Part shown: piece by piece, positions 18,367-27,717 of the stretch | Layout: each line of letters opens with the position of its first letter | How positions within the stretch are numbered: position 1 is the stretch's first letter | Assembly (NCBI GenBank): GCA_002840015.1 | Contig: PGZE01000032.1 | Coordinates: forward strand, 1-64,000 | Direction of reading: 5' to 3' | Origin: Gammaproteobacteria bacterium HGW-Gammaproteobacteria-2 | GTDB taxonomy: Bacteria; Pseudomonadota; Gammaproteobacteria; Xanthomonadales; Xanthomonadaceae | Length of the DNA: 64,000 nucleotides | Program-made: the position numbers and the translations under genes | The notes under the pieces: model-generated | Database searches by the model: none | Seen by the model: only the letters and a program-made list of their open reading frames with translations | Told to the model about the DNA's origin: nothing

Positions 18367-19914
18367 TCACGCCCGGCAATGGCCGGCAACATACTCGCTA
18401 TGGCTGGGCAACATCGCCGCTGCCTGCGCCACCGTGCCGCGGATGCCGCGCAAAAATCCGTCGAGCTGCGCGGCGCTGATGGCATCGGCCGACGGGTGAT
18501 AACGCTCGGGCTCGATGCCCTGGCCGAGCATCACCTGCAACCAGCTCCCCTCGGTGAACAGCTCTTCGTTCTCGCGCACGATCTGGCCGCTGGCGCGGAA
18601 CAGCGCGACCTTGCGCGCTGCGCGCTCGGGCAATTGCAGCTGCGCGCAGTGGCGCCAGAACGGCGTGTCATCGCGCTCGGTCGCCTTGTAGTGCAGCACC
18701 AGAAAATCGCGCACGCTTTCAAACTCGTAGCGGGTCTGGCGATTGAACTCGTCACGCAATGCCGCATCGCAATGGCGATCCGGAAACAGGGTCAGCAGAC
18801 GGTTGATGCACGACTGCACCAAATGAATCGCGGTTGATTCCAGCGGCTCGACAAAGCCACTGGCCAGCCCCAGCGCCACGCAATTGCGCTGCCACAGCGT
18901 GTTGCGGATACCGCTGGTGAAGCGCAATGCGCGCGGTTCAGCTAACGCCTCGCCATCGAGGTTGGCCAGCAACAGCGCGCTGGCCTCGTCTTCGCTCATG
19001 AAGTCGCTGCAATACACATGCCCATTGCCAGTGCGGTGCTGCAACGGAATCCGCCATTGCCAGCCTGCCGGCCGGGCATTGGATTGGGTATACGGCCGCA
19101 TCGGTTCCACCCGCGCACTGGCCACAGTGACCGCACGATTGCACGGCAGCCAACGACTCCAGTCGTCGAAACCCGCCTTCAGCGCACCCTCGATCAACAG
19201 CCCGCGAAAACCCGAGCAATCCAGGAACAGGTCGCCTTCGATGCGCTCACCGCTATCCATCTGCACCGATTCGATGAAGCCGTCGGTGGCGCGCAAATGC
19301 ACATCCACCACCTTGCCCTCGCTGCGACGCACGCCGCGTTGCTCGGCGTAGCGGCGCAGAAACTGGCCATAGAGCCCGGCATCGAAATGATAGGCGTAAC
19401 GGATGCCGCCGACCGGCGTATCGCCGACCTTGTCCATGCGCGCAAAGCGCAGGCCTTCGGCGGCACTGGTATTGAGCGAGTAATCCCACAACCGGGTTTT
19501 GCCGCCGGCCTGCTGGCTGCGCAACCAGTAGTGGTGAAACGACAACGGCCCGAGCGGCATCCCGGTTTCGCCGAAGGCATGCAGGTAGGAATCGCCGACA
19601 CGGCGCCAGTCATTGAATTCGATGCCGAGTTTGAACGTACCCTGCGAGGCGCGCAGCACTTCGTTCTCGTCCACGCCAAGAAATGAATTGATCAGGCGGA
19701 TCTGCGGGATGGTGGCCTCGCCGACACCGACGATGCCGATCTCCTCGGACTCGATCAGTCGGATGCTCAGTTGCGGGCCCATGGCTTTGGCGAGAATTGC
19801 CGCCGCCATCCAGCCGGCGGTGCCACCGCCAACGATAACCACAGATCGGATTCTTGAAGGTGCCGCATTTTGATGGGTTTCGCTGTGCTCTACCCATCCT
19901 GCGCCGCAACTCAC
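18367..19914 (-). CDS. FAD-dependent tryptophan-halogenase-family protein
   Basis: This protein of about 515 residues belongs to the PrnA-type flavin-dependent halogenases, which use FADH2, O2 and halide to halogenate tryptophan or similar aromatics. The FAD motif GGGTAGW is near residue 28, GVGEATIP near 63, a Lys in the expected catalytic position (TFKLGIEF), the diagnostic WxWxIP as WQWRIP, and the C-terminal segment FVEPLEST. In Xanthomonadales and Caulobacter, such genes often sit next to TonB receptors in glycan-uptake loci, as here; their true substrate in that setting is unknown. The in-frame GTG at 19914 places a dispersed repeat (encoding WVEHSETH) inside the N-terminus. The real start may be a later GTG at 19842, just before VIVGGG. 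Confidence 0.88.
   Translation of the reverse strand: MSCGAGWVEHSETHQNAAPSRIRSVVIVGGGTAGWMAAAILAKAMGPQLSIRLIESEEIGIVGVGEATIPQIRLINSFLGVDENEVLRASQGTFKLGIEFNDWRRVGDSYLHAFGETGMPLGPLSFHHYWLRSQQAGGKTRLWDYSLNTSAAEGLRFARMDKVGDTPVGGIRYAYHFDAGLYGQFLRRYAEQRGVRRSEGKVVDVHLRATDGFIESVQMDSGERIEGDLFLDCSGFRGLLIEGALKAGFDDWSRWLPCNRAVTVASARVEPMRPYTQSNARPAGWQWRIPLQHRTGNGHVYCSDFMSEDEASALLLANLDGEALAEPRALRFTSGIRNTLWQRNCVALGLASGFVEPLESTAIHLVQSCINRLLTLFPDRHCDAALRDEFNRQTRYEFESVRDFLVLHYKATERDDTPFWRHCAQLQLPERAARKVALFRASGQIVRENEELFTEGSWLQVMLGQGIEPERYHPSADAISAAQLDGFLRGIRGTVAQAAAMLPSHSEYVAGHCRA
19872..19898. repeat. Short palindromic dispersed repeat
   Basis: GATGGGT (19872-19878) and ACCCATC (19892-19898) bracket TTCGCTGTGCTCT. 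This motif resembles a dispersed repeat I associate with proteobacterial intergenic DNA. Here it overlaps the predicted N-terminus of the halogenase, so it helps decide that start codon. Confidence 0.45.
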
Positions 19915-19922
19915 GCATTCAT

Positions 19923-19958
19923 AAAAAAACCCCTGCCGTCGGGGAGTGACGGCAGGGG
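19923..19958 (-). terminator. Strong Rho-independent terminator after the TonB receptor gene
   Basis: A perfect 11-bp stem (CCCCTGCCGTC at 19930-19940 with GACGGCAGGGG at 19948-19958) has a 7-base loop, followed on the minus strand by seven Ts. It separates receptor and halogenase, so the halogenase is either read through at low level or has its own promoter in the short gap. Confidence 0.92.
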
Positions 19959-19987
19959 CAATCGGGGGCTAACCGTGACGCGTTGAA

Positions 19988-22849
19988 TCAGAAACTGTAA
20001 GACGCTCCGACCAGGAACGTGGTACCAAACTTCTGGCGATCCACCACGAAACGTTGGTCACCCTGCTCGAAGGTGGTGAAGGCCGAGTTGAAGATATCGA
20101 GAACCTGTGCCGTCACGTTCAATCCCTTGAGCGATCCGCTCTGGAACTCGTAGCTGACCTGCGCATCGAAAACGCTCTCGCTCTTGGCTTGACGCAACGT
20201 ACGGGTTGCACTCAGGCCGAAGATCTCGGACAGGAACTTGCTGCGATAGCGATGGCTGATGCGTGCGCCGAAACCGCTATCCTCGAAGTAGAAGGTGCTG
20301 TTGGCCACCCACCGCGAAAGGCCCGGAACCGTTATCGAGCTTTCGCCCGGCGCCAGTTGCACGCTGGAATTGGTGAACGATCCGCTGGTGATCAGACCAA
20401 AGCCACCCAGCACCGGGGAGAGCATATCCAGCGGTATCGACACCGTGCCCTCGACGCCTTCGATATGGCCGTCGCCCTCATTGGTCGGACCTGATGCGAT
20501 ACCCAGGGTGGTGCCCAGCGAAGCCTGCTCTTCTGGACTCAGGAACTCGTCGACAAACTGGCTGAAGTCAACCAGACGTGCCGAACTCTGATTGACAAAG
20601 TCATTCAGGTCTTTATAAAAACCAGCCAGCGAGACATAACCCTTGCCGTCGGCGAAGTACTGCTCAACCGACAAATCGATGTTGGTCGACTTGAATGGCT
20701 TTAGAGCAGGGTTACCGCCGCTGGAGCTGAATGCTGCACGGTTCGGGTCGGTGTTCGGAATCTGGGTGCGGTTGACATTGAGGGTCAAGCCGGCGTTGAG
20801 TTGATCCGGACGAGCACGGGCAATCGTCTTGGCGGCGGCGAAGCGAACCTTCAGGTCATTGTCAAAATCAAAGATCAGGTTGGCACTTGGCAGGAAACGC
20901 CAGTATTTGGCACCGCCTCTTGATTCAACAAAGTTTGGATTATCAACACCGGGACTCCCAATTGGCGGAGCCGCCGCACGGAAACCGCCGGAACTTTGGT
21001 CGGTATAGACCGCTTGCACACCGAAGTTGCCACTCAGGCCAACATCACCGATGTTGGTATCCAGGTCGGCCTTGAGGTAGCTCAGGAAGATGTCCTCACG
21101 CATCTTCCAATCTTGCGGAATATTGAACGACGACAGTGCAGTGGAAATTGCCACCAGATCGCCGTCGGCGATCAACTGCCGTGGGTCCAGCGAAATGTGA
21201 CCCGGGATGCCAATGAATCCCAGATCGACTGCACTGCCGAGCAGAGCATTGGTCGGAACCGGGGTGAAGCCGTTGGTGTTGTCGGTGCCGTTTACCGGTG
21301 TCAGGAACTGCTGGCGGATCTGCCGATTCTTGTCGCGACGGCTGAAATCAATGCCCAGCGCGACCTTGGAAATCGCGCCCTGGGTGAAGGAGCGGTCAAG
21401 AATGAACTTGACATGCGCCAGTTGATCCTCAACTTCCGGGCGATTGATGAAGCCAGCCTGGGTCAGCCCGGCGCCACCACCCCAACCCTGCGGGTCGGTC
21501 AGGCCGAACAGACTGATGTCGCTGTAGTCCAGGGTCGGGTTAAAGGTGAACTGACCGCTACCGGATTGCGAGAAGCCCAGTGAATCAGCAGCACCGTTGT
21601 CGGCACCCGGACCAGTACCCAGATACGTTTCCATGTTGGTATCGACGCGATCAGACGCCGAATAGCTGATGTCGTTCTCGAAACCCCAGCCGTCGCCAAA
21701 TTCCCAGCGGTTGTTCCAGCCGAAGTTCATCAACTGCGCGTTGCGCTCATCTCGATCATTGCGCATTACGCCACGCACGTTGTTGAATGTGCCTTGGGTA
21801 ATCAGCCCATTGTCGACCGTGAAACCGGGCTGTAACTGCGCGTTCGACCACTGCAACGGAAACTCGATACCACGCATCAGCTTGGTCTCGTTGAAATCCG
21901 AGTAGTACAGATCCATCGTACTGTGGAAGTTTTCGTTGGGCGCCCATTCCAAGGTGCCGACCACAGCGAAACGATTGAGATCGTTGGTTTGCGCAAACGG
22001 CTTTGCGCCACCGACCACCTTGGTGCCATCCGGGCCGTCAGCGAAGCCCCAGGCATTGAATCGTTCGATCTGTCGCGGCGTAGACTGGTTGGTGACCGTG
22101 AGGGCAACGCCGAAGGTATTGTCGAAAAACTGATCGACATAGGTGCCCGAGAGGCGGCTGCCTTTATCGGGCGCATCCGGGTTGAGGTTGCCGTCGTTGT
22201 TGGCCTCGCCGCGCGCGCTGACGGTGAATGATTGCCGGCCATGCGCCAGCGGGCGGATGGTGTGCATGTTCACGGTGCCGGCCAGGCCCTGCCCGATCAG
22301 TGTCGAATCAATGCTCTTGTACACGGTCACGCCACTGAGCGACTCGGACGCGTACTGATCGAACTCGACGCCGCGGTTGTCGCCAACCGCAACCTGTTCG
22401 CGGCCATTGAGCAGTGCGGTGGTGAAGTCGGGGCCAAAGCCACGCACCGAAACCACCTGGGCGCGGCCATCGACACGCTGCGTGGTGACGCCGGGCAGAC
22501 GCGCCAGCGACTCGGCAATGCTCACGTCGGGCAGCTTGCCGATGTCTTCAGCTGAAATCACTTCAACAATCGAGGTGGCGTCGCGTTTGGCGGCAATGGC
22601 CGTTTCCACCGAAGCGCGGAAACCGCGCACTTCGACCATGTCGAGCAGCGCAGCGGTCTCTTTCTTCTTGCCTTTCCGCTCTGCCGCCTTGTCGGCAGCC
22701 GTGTCGGCCGCTGCGTCGGCCTGTGCCGTGCCGCCGCTCTGCGCGTCGGCCGGAGCAACCGGCTCGGCCGCAATCGCGCCGAAGCTCATGCAAAAACCAG
22801 CCGAAGCCAGTGCCAGGAACAGCTTGTTGCGCTTGTATACCTTCATCAT
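19988..22849 (-). CDS. TonB-dependent outer-membrane receptor
   Basis: This 953-residue receptor imports a large substrate across the outer membrane using TonB energy. The signal peptide is residues 1-28 (ending GAIAA). A low-complexity Ala-rich linker precedes MVEVRGF, which overlaps the TonB-box region. The plug domain follows (EVISAEDIGKLPDVSIAESL near residues 97-116, then RVDGRAQVVSVRGFGPDF), and a 22-strand barrel ends in the typical aromatic terminus (YSF). This plug type is the one associated with carbohydrate receptors of Xanthomonadales and Caulobacter. The neighbouring symporter and alpha-glucosidase suggest a glucan or maltooligosaccharide ligand. A strong GGAGGGGG ribosome site precedes the tandem ATG ATG start. 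Confidence 0.93.
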   Translation of the reverse strand: MMKVYKRNKLFLALASAGFCMSFGAIAAEPVAPADAQSGGTAQADAAADTAADKAAERKGKKKETAALLDMVEVRGFRASVETAIAAKRDATSIVEVISAEDIGKLPDVSIAESLARLPGVTTQRVDGRAQVVSVRGFGPDFTTALLNGREQVAVGDNRGVEFDQYASESLSGVTVYKSIDSTLIGQGLAGTVNMHTIRPLAHGRQSFTVSARGEANNDGNLNPDAPDKGSRLSGTYVDQFFDNTFGVALTVTNQSTPRQIERFNAWGFADGPDGTKVVGGAKPFAQTNDLNRFAVVGTLEWAPNENFHSTMDLYYSDFNETKLMRGIEFPLQWSNAQLQPGFTVDNGLITQGTFNNVRGVMRNDRDERNAQLMNFGWNNRWEFGDGWGFENDISYSASDRVDTNMETYLGTGPGADNGAADSLGFSQSGSGQFTFNPTLDYSDISLFGLTDPQGWGGGAGLTQAGFINRPEVEDQLAHVKFILDRSFTQGAISKVALGIDFSRRDKNRQIRQQFLTPVNGTDNTNGFTPVPTNALLGSAVDLGFIGIPGHISLDPRQLIADGDLVAISTALSSFNIPQDWKMREDIFLSYLKADLDTNIGDVGLSGNFGVQAVYTDQSSGGFRAAAPPIGSPGVDNPNFVESRGGAKYWRFLPSANLIFDFDNDLKVRFAAAKTIARARPDQLNAGLTLNVNRTQIPNTDPNRAAFSSSGGNPALKPFKSTNIDLSVEQYFADGKGYVSLAGFYKDLNDFVNQSSARLVDFSQFVDEFLSPEEQASLGTTLGIASGPTNEGDGHIEGVEGTVSIPLDMLSPVLGGFGLITSGSFTNSSVQLAPGESSITVPGLSRWVANSTFYFEDSGFGARISHRYRSKFLSEIFGLSATRTLRQAKSESVFDAQVSYEFQSGSLKGLNVTAQVLDIFNSAFTTFEQGDQRFVVDRQKFGTTFLVGASYSF

Positions 22850-22987
22850 CGCCCCCTCCCAGTGGTATGCGAATGTTTTTATTCCCGGTAACGCAACATG
22901 CGCTCGCGGGCTGAACTCGATGCGACACCATCGACTTGCGTCAACTTGCGGGCAATGGTAGGTCGGTGGCCCGCGCCAGAACAGTAC

Positions 22988-24412
22988 TCAGCTTTGTGCG
23001 GGCAAGAAAATGGCGCTGCCGCCACCGCCAAGCAAACGATTGAGCAACCAGATCAGTGCAACGGTGCTTACCAGGGTGATGAACATCAGATGGATGTAAT
23101 GCAGCGGTGACCAGACAAACGTAAAGCCGGCGTAGAGCAGCACGCCGAACGCCAGCCCGATGCGCACGGCAAGCGTGTTGACGCGGCCAAACACCACCGC
23201 GACCACGAACGCCGCCAGTACCGGCATCGAGTACAGTCCGTTGAGCCTTTGTAGGGTGTCGATGATGCTGCGCGCGTGCTCGAACACCGGCACCACCGCC
23301 AGCGACACCAGGGTGAATACCACCGCCACCCTCTGCCCGACGCGGCGATAGTCAGCGGCGCCATTGATGTATTTGGCGTGCAGGTCGCAGGTGTACAGCG
23401 CCGAAGCCGAGTTCAGCGTCGAGTTGAAGCTTGAAAGCACCGCTCCTGCAATCACCGCAGCGAATGCGCCCGACAACCACGGCGGCAGCACCGCAGCGAC
23501 CAGCCGGCCGTAGGCAACATCATCAACGTCGCCAAACAGCTTGAACGCGATCAGGCCGGGCAGCACCACAATCAATGGCGTCAGCAACTTGAAGCCAGCC
23601 GCCGCATAGATGCCCTTTTGCGCCTCGCGAACCGAGCCCGCTGCGAGCGCACGCTGGGCGATCACCATGTTGGTGCCCCAGTAGAAGATGTGAATGAACA
23701 ACATGCCGGTGATCAGCGTCGGCCACGGGATGTCCGATGTTGACCCGCCCCACAGGGTGAGGCGCTCTGCCGGAATGCCCGACAGGTCCCAGTCCACAGC
23801 GGCCATCGCGAACACGGTTACCGCCAGGCCCATCACCAGCAGGCCGAGGCCGTTGTAAGTGTCGGAAATCGCAATCGCGCGCAAGCCACCGAAAGCCGCA
23901 TAAAGCAGGCCGATCGCAGCCAGTACGGCGGCAATCGCCAGCACCGGCCATTGCAGATGAAACATTGACTTCATGAATACCGCGCCGGTGTACAGCACCA
24001 CCGGCAGCAGGATAAACATGTAGCCAAGCAAAAAAAGTATCGACACAATCGTGCGCACCGAAGCGTCGCCGAGCCGGCGCTCCAGCAGTTCGGTCGTGGT
24101 GGTGCATTGGTACTTGTAGTACATCGGGATCAGCACCTTGGCCAGAACCAGCAGGCCGGCAGCGGCACCGAACTCCCACCACGCCACCAGCATTACCTGT
24201 GCGCCATTCATGCCGACGATCTGCTCGGCACTGAGGTTGGTCAGCAATAAGGAGCCGGCGATAAATGGCCAGGTCAGCGACCCGCCGGCCAGAAAATAGT
24301 CTTTCGACGAATCGCTGCTGTGTACCGTGTGTCGGCACTTCGCCCACGTCAACACCGCCACCAATGCGGTGAGCGAAAAAAACACCGTCGGTTGCAGCCA
24401 ATCTGCGGTCAT
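22988..24412 (-). CDS. Sodium:solute symporter (SSS family), probably sugar
   Basis: This 474-residue inner-membrane symporter has about 13-14 hydrophobic helices. SSS signatures include the N-terminal SKDYFLAGGSLTWPFIAGSL (near residues 35-54), LSAEQIVGMNG and the FHLQWPVLAIAA region, followed by FYWGTNMVIAQRALAA. The last is the pattern of the SGLT/galactose branch. ATG 24412 is chosen because GGGGAAG lies five bases upstream; a longer frame to 24514 would extend into the divergent promoter. It is divergent from the alpha-glucosidase gene, so the two probably share a control region around 24413-24564. It would take up the sugar released or transported by the neighbouring products. Confidence 0.88.
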   Translation of the reverse strand: MTADWLQPTVFFSLTALVAVLTWAKCRHTVHSSDSSKDYFLAGGSLTWPFIAGSLLLTNLSAEQIVGMNGAQVMLVAWWEFGAAAGLLVLAKVLIPMYYKYQCTTTTELLERRLGDASVRTIVSILFLLGYMFILLPVVLYTGAVFMKSMFHLQWPVLAIAAVLAAIGLLYAAFGGLRAIAISDTYNGLGLLVMGLAVTVFAMAAVDWDLSGIPAERLTLWGGSTSDIPWPTLITGMLFIHIFYWGTNMVIAQRALAAGSVREAQKGIYAAAGFKLLTPLIVVLPGLIAFKLFGDVDDVAYGRLVAAVLPPWLSGAFAAVIAGAVLSSFNSTLNSASALYTCDLHAKYINGAADYRRVGQRVAVVFTLVSLAVVPVFEHARSIIDTLQRLNGLYSMPVLAAFVVAVVFGRVNTLAVRIGLAFGVLLYAGFTFVWSPLHYIHLMFITLVSTVALIWLLNRLLGGGGSAIFLPAQS

Positions 24413-24564
24413 GATCACTTCCCCAATTGTGTTAATGCGAGCCAAGCTAACGCAGGTTTGCCATCGCGTACCGCCGCCGCGCATGAATACGTATGCACAA
24501 ACCGCTACTGTCACGGCAACTTGCCCGTAGACTGCGCCATTGAGTTCGCCGTCTGGATTCGACC

Positions 24565-26242
24565 ATGCTGCATAGCGCTATGCCGACACCACAACCCGAT
24601 CTCCTGCACGCCAATCAGACGCCGTGGTGGCGCGGCGCAACGATTTATCAGATCTACCCGCGCAGCTTTGTCGACACCAACGGTGATGGTGTTGGCGACT
24701 TACCTGGCATCATCGATCGGCTCGATTACGTGGCAAGCCTCGGCGTTGACGCGATATGGATCTCGCCGTTCTTCAAGTCGCCGATGGCCGACTTTGGCTA
24801 CGACATCGCCGACTACCGTGCCGTTGACCCGCTGTTCGGCACCCTGCCCGATTTCGACCGCCTGCTGGCCAAGGCACACGGACTTGGCTTGAAGGTGATG
24901 ATCGATCAGGTACTGAGCCACAACTCGGTCGAGCATGAATGGTTCAAGGAAAGCCGCAGCAGCCGTGACAACCCCAAGGCCGACTGGTATGTCTGGGCCG
25001 ACGCCAAGCCCGACGGCAGCCCACCGAACAACTGGCTGTCGATTTTCGGTGGTGTCGCCTGGCAATGGGAACCGCGTCGTTGCCAGTATTACCTGCACAA
25101 CTTTCTGACCTCGCAACCAGACCTGAACTTTCACAACCCGGAAGTACGCGCCGGAAGTACGCGCAGCGGTGCTCGATGTCGTGCGTTTCTGGCTGGATCG
25201 CGGTGTCGATGGGTTGCGTCTGGATGCCATCAACTTCTGTTTTCACGACCGCCTGCTGCGCGACAACCCAGCCAAGCCGGCGGCGCAACGCGTTGGCCGC
25301 GGCTTCAGCCCCGATAACCCGTACGCGTTCCAGTACCACTATTACAACAACACCCAGCCAGAAAATCTGGCGTTTCTGGCCGAGTTGCGTGCGCTGCTCG
25401 ACCGCTATCCGGGCGCCGTGAGCCTGGGCGAAATATCTTCGGAAGATTCGCTCAAGACAATGGCGGAGTACACCACCGAACGTGGCCTGCACATGGCCTA
25501 CAGCTTCGAGTTGCTGACCGATGACTTCAGTGCCGCGCATTTCCGCAATACCTTGCGCACCCTGGAAGCCGCAATGCCGCACGGCTGGCCGTGCTGGTCG
25601 ATCTCCAACCACGACGTGCGCCGAGTGATCAGCCGCTGGGGCGGCGAGCAGTACAATTCCAAGCTCGCCAGCCTGTTTACCGCACTGCTGTGCAGTCTGC
25701 GTGGGTCAGCCTGCATCTATCAGGGCGAGGAACTCGGCCTGAGCGAAGCGGACGTGCCGTACGAAGCGCTGCAAGACCCGTATGGCAAGAACTTCTGGCC
25801 CACCTTCAAGGGCCGCGATGGTTGCCGTACACCGATGCCGTGGGACGACAGCGCCGGTGCCGGTTTCTCGACTGGCACGCCGTGGCTACCCATTCCCGAC
25901 GCCCATCGCGCGCGCAGTGTGGCGATGCAGGAAGCCGACCCCGATTCGGTATTGCACAGCTTTCGGCATTTCATGCACTGGCGCAAAAGCCAGCCGTGCC
26001 TGCGCTGGGGTGATATTGCCTTCCTCGAAACCGCTGAACCCATTTTGGCCTTCACCCGCCGCTTCGAAGGCAACACCCAACACATGGTGTTCAACCTTGG
26101 CGCGGCCCCGGCGAACATTGAATTGCCATTGCCTGAAAACCTGCGGTTGCTGGAGGGTCACGGCCTGCGCACCGGCACGCTTGCCGGGCGATGCCTCGAA
26201 CTCCCCGGCTACAGCATGGCCGCGCTGCATCCGTTTACCTGA
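24565..26242 (+). pseudogene. GH13 alpha-glucosidase (XgtA-like), interrupted by a 13-bp tandem duplication
   Basis: Glycoside hydrolase family 13 enzymes of this type release glucose from alpha-linked oligosaccharides. The first frame holds YQIYPRSFVDTNGDG, the DFGYDIADY segment and region I (DQVLSHNS). It shifts at 25138-25163, where CCGGAAGTACGCG occurs twice in tandem. The second frame continues with region II GLRLDAINF (nucleophile Asp), region III GEISSED (acid/base Glu) and region IV SNHDVRR. Removing one 13-base copy gives an uninterrupted protein of about 554 residues, the normal length, reading NPEVRAAVLDVV. Both catalytic acids lie after the break, so the present product is inactive. 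ATG 24565 or 24580 could serve as start. Confidence 0.9.
25138..25163 (+). repeat. 13-bp perfect tandem duplication
   Basis: CCGGAAGTACGCG occurs at 25138-25150 and again at 25151-25163 with no mismatch. Thirteen bases is not a multiple of three, so the second copy shifts the GH13 frame. The lack of divergence means the event is recent or an assembly artefact. Loss of one copy would restore the gene exactly. Confidence 0.95.
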
Positions 26243-26275
26243 CAACAAACACGTCGGCACCATAAACGAACCTGT

Positions 26276-26565
26276 TTAGTGTCGAACCTCAGCTGCTTTG
26301 ACCCCTCTCCCCCCGGGACAAGCAGAGACTTGGCAGGCGTTTCTTGCCTGCCTAGTCGGTTGCTTGGTAGCCGTATCAGAGGGGCAGGGGTGAGGGTTCG
26401 GCGCGAATGTGGCTATCTGCACTTAGCCCGCACCCTCATCCGGCCCTTCGGGCCACCTTCTGATGAAACTACCAGCCAATCGACTAGGCGGCAAAGCCGC
26501 CAAGTCGCTGGTTGTCCCGATGGGAGAAGGATTCACAGCGCATCACAGCTGAGGTTCGACACTAA
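26276..26565. mobile_element. 290-bp MITE-like element with perfect 20-bp terminal inverted repeats
   Basis: The ends are exact inverted copies beginning TTAGTGTCGAACCTCAG (26276-26295 and 26546-26565). The inverted homology continues inward imperfectly for about 100 bases on each side; both arms share CGGGACAA, GACTTGGC and GCCTAGTCG blocks. The whole element can therefore fold on itself. Each arm also holds its own hairpin (GGCAGGC/GCCTGCC at 26332-26352; GGCGGC/GCCGCC at 26487-26501). There is no open frame for a transposase. TA at both edges fits a TA target duplication of the IS630/mariner type, which is inference. It lies 33 bases after the GH13 stop. Confidence 0.82.
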
Positions 26566-26782
26566 TCAACTTCCCAAGTCCGCAAAACGCGGACCAGACG
26601 TTCTAGAGAAAAAAACAAAGACTTACAGTTTTGTTTCTTGAGAGGTAAACGAACGCCGGAGCCATCATGCTCTGTGATGAACTCCAATCTTCACCGGAGT
26701 TGCAAAAACAATCTTGATCAGTGCATCGCCAAAGCCTGTGTTTGACAAGCACTGCGGCAACCCTCGCCCCAGCCGCCATCGG
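26566..26782. other. Gene-free stretch between MITE and tesB promoter
   Basis: No coding frame is supported. It contains a short inverted repeat GTCCGC/GCGGAC (26579-26595) without a T-run. A run of As lies near 26608-26618. A TTGACA at 26742 lies 35 bases from the tesB -10 box, too far to pair with it. Confidence 0.4.
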
Positions 26783-26788
26783 TATAAT
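26783..26788 (+). promoter_or_regulatory. -10 box (TATAAT) upstream of tesB
   Basis: A perfect TATAAT lies 26 bases before the tesB ATG. No good -35 is present at 17 bases. The short leader contains a hairpin, CCTGTG/CACAGG, at 26789-26807, just before the start codon. Confidence 0.6.
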
Positions 26789-26814
26789 CCTGTGCTTCCC
26801 ACACAGGCACGGCC

Positions 26815-27714
26815 ATGACCACTCCCGCCGCAAACCACGATGCCGCTGAAGCGGTGGTCGCCGAACTGGCCGACCTGCTGAGCCTGGAACGGCTCGAAGA
26901 CAACCTGTTCCGTGGACAAAGCCGTGATATCGGCACCAAGTACGTGTTTGGCGGACAGGTGCTGGGGCAATCGCTGTCGGCGGCACAACAAACCGTCGAT
27001 GAGGATCGGGTGGTGCATTCACTGCACGCGTATTTTCTGCGCGCAGGTGATGTCAATCACCCGATCATCTACGATGTGGATCGCGCCCGTGATGGCAAGA
27101 GCTTTTCGGTACGGCGGGTAACGGCGATCCAGCACGGTCAGCCAATCCTGGTTGCGGCGATATCGTTTCATCAGCCCGAACCCGGCGCCGAGCACCAGAT
27201 TTCGATGCCCGAGGTGCCGCAGCCCGAAGACCTGCCGCCTTCCGAACCACTGGATGCCGAAACCCTGGCCCTGCTGTCACCCAAATTGCAGCGTTGGGTC
27301 AATCGCGGCGGCCCGTTCGAGTTTCGTCACGTCTATCCGCGCAACGAGTTCAAACCAACCAAACGCCCGCCATATCAGCAGGTCTGGTTCCGGCTTGCCG
27401 ACCGGATCGGTGACGACAGCGCACAACACCGTGCGATGCTCGCCTATGCCTCGGATTTCCACTTGATTGGCACCACCACGTTTCCGCACGGCATCAGTTA
27501 TTTTTTGCCGAATGTGCAGATGGCCAGTCTCGATCATGCGTTGTGGTTTCATCGTCCGTTCCGGGTTGACGAATGGCTGCTGTACGCCTGCGACAGCCCG
27601 AGCGCACAAGGCAGCCGTGGCCTGGCACGCGGCATGATTTACCAGCGTGACGGCACATTGGTGGCGTCTACCGCGCAGGAAGGTTTGATCCGGGTATTGG
27701 CGGAACAGGAGTAG
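26815..27714 (+). CDS. tesB: Acyl-CoA thioesterase II (TesB)
   Basis: This 299-residue double-hotdog thioesterase hydrolyses acyl-CoA to free fatty acid and CoA. Typical TesB segments are YVFGGQVLGQSLSAA (near residues 43-57), HSLHAYFLRAGD (near 68-79) and the C-terminal ASDFHLIGTTTFPHG and LDHALWFHRPFR with the conserved Asp, plus GLARGMIYQRDGTLVAST. Length matches E. coli TesB (286). The following small gene begins three bases after its stop, so they are probably co-transcribed. Confidence 0.93.
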   Translation: MTTPAANHDAAEAVVAELADLLSLERLEDNLFRGQSRDIGTKYVFGGQVLGQSLSAAQQTVDEDRVVHSLHAYFLRAGDVNHPIIYDVDRARDGKSFSVRRVTAIQHGQPILVAAISFHQPEPGAEHQISMPEVPQPEDLPPSEPLDAETLALLSPKLQRWVNRGGPFEFRHVYPRNEFKPTKRPPYQQVWFRLADRIGDDSAQHRAMLAYASDFHLIGTTTFPHGISYFLPNVQMASLDHALWFHRPFRVDEWLLYACDSPSAQGSRGLARGMIYQRDGTLVASTAQEGLIRVLAEQE

Positions 27715-27717
27715 TCC

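Noticed and set aside
26742-26747. TTGACA as -35 box for tesB
   Set aside because: It lies 35 bases from the TATAAT box, about twice the functional spacing.
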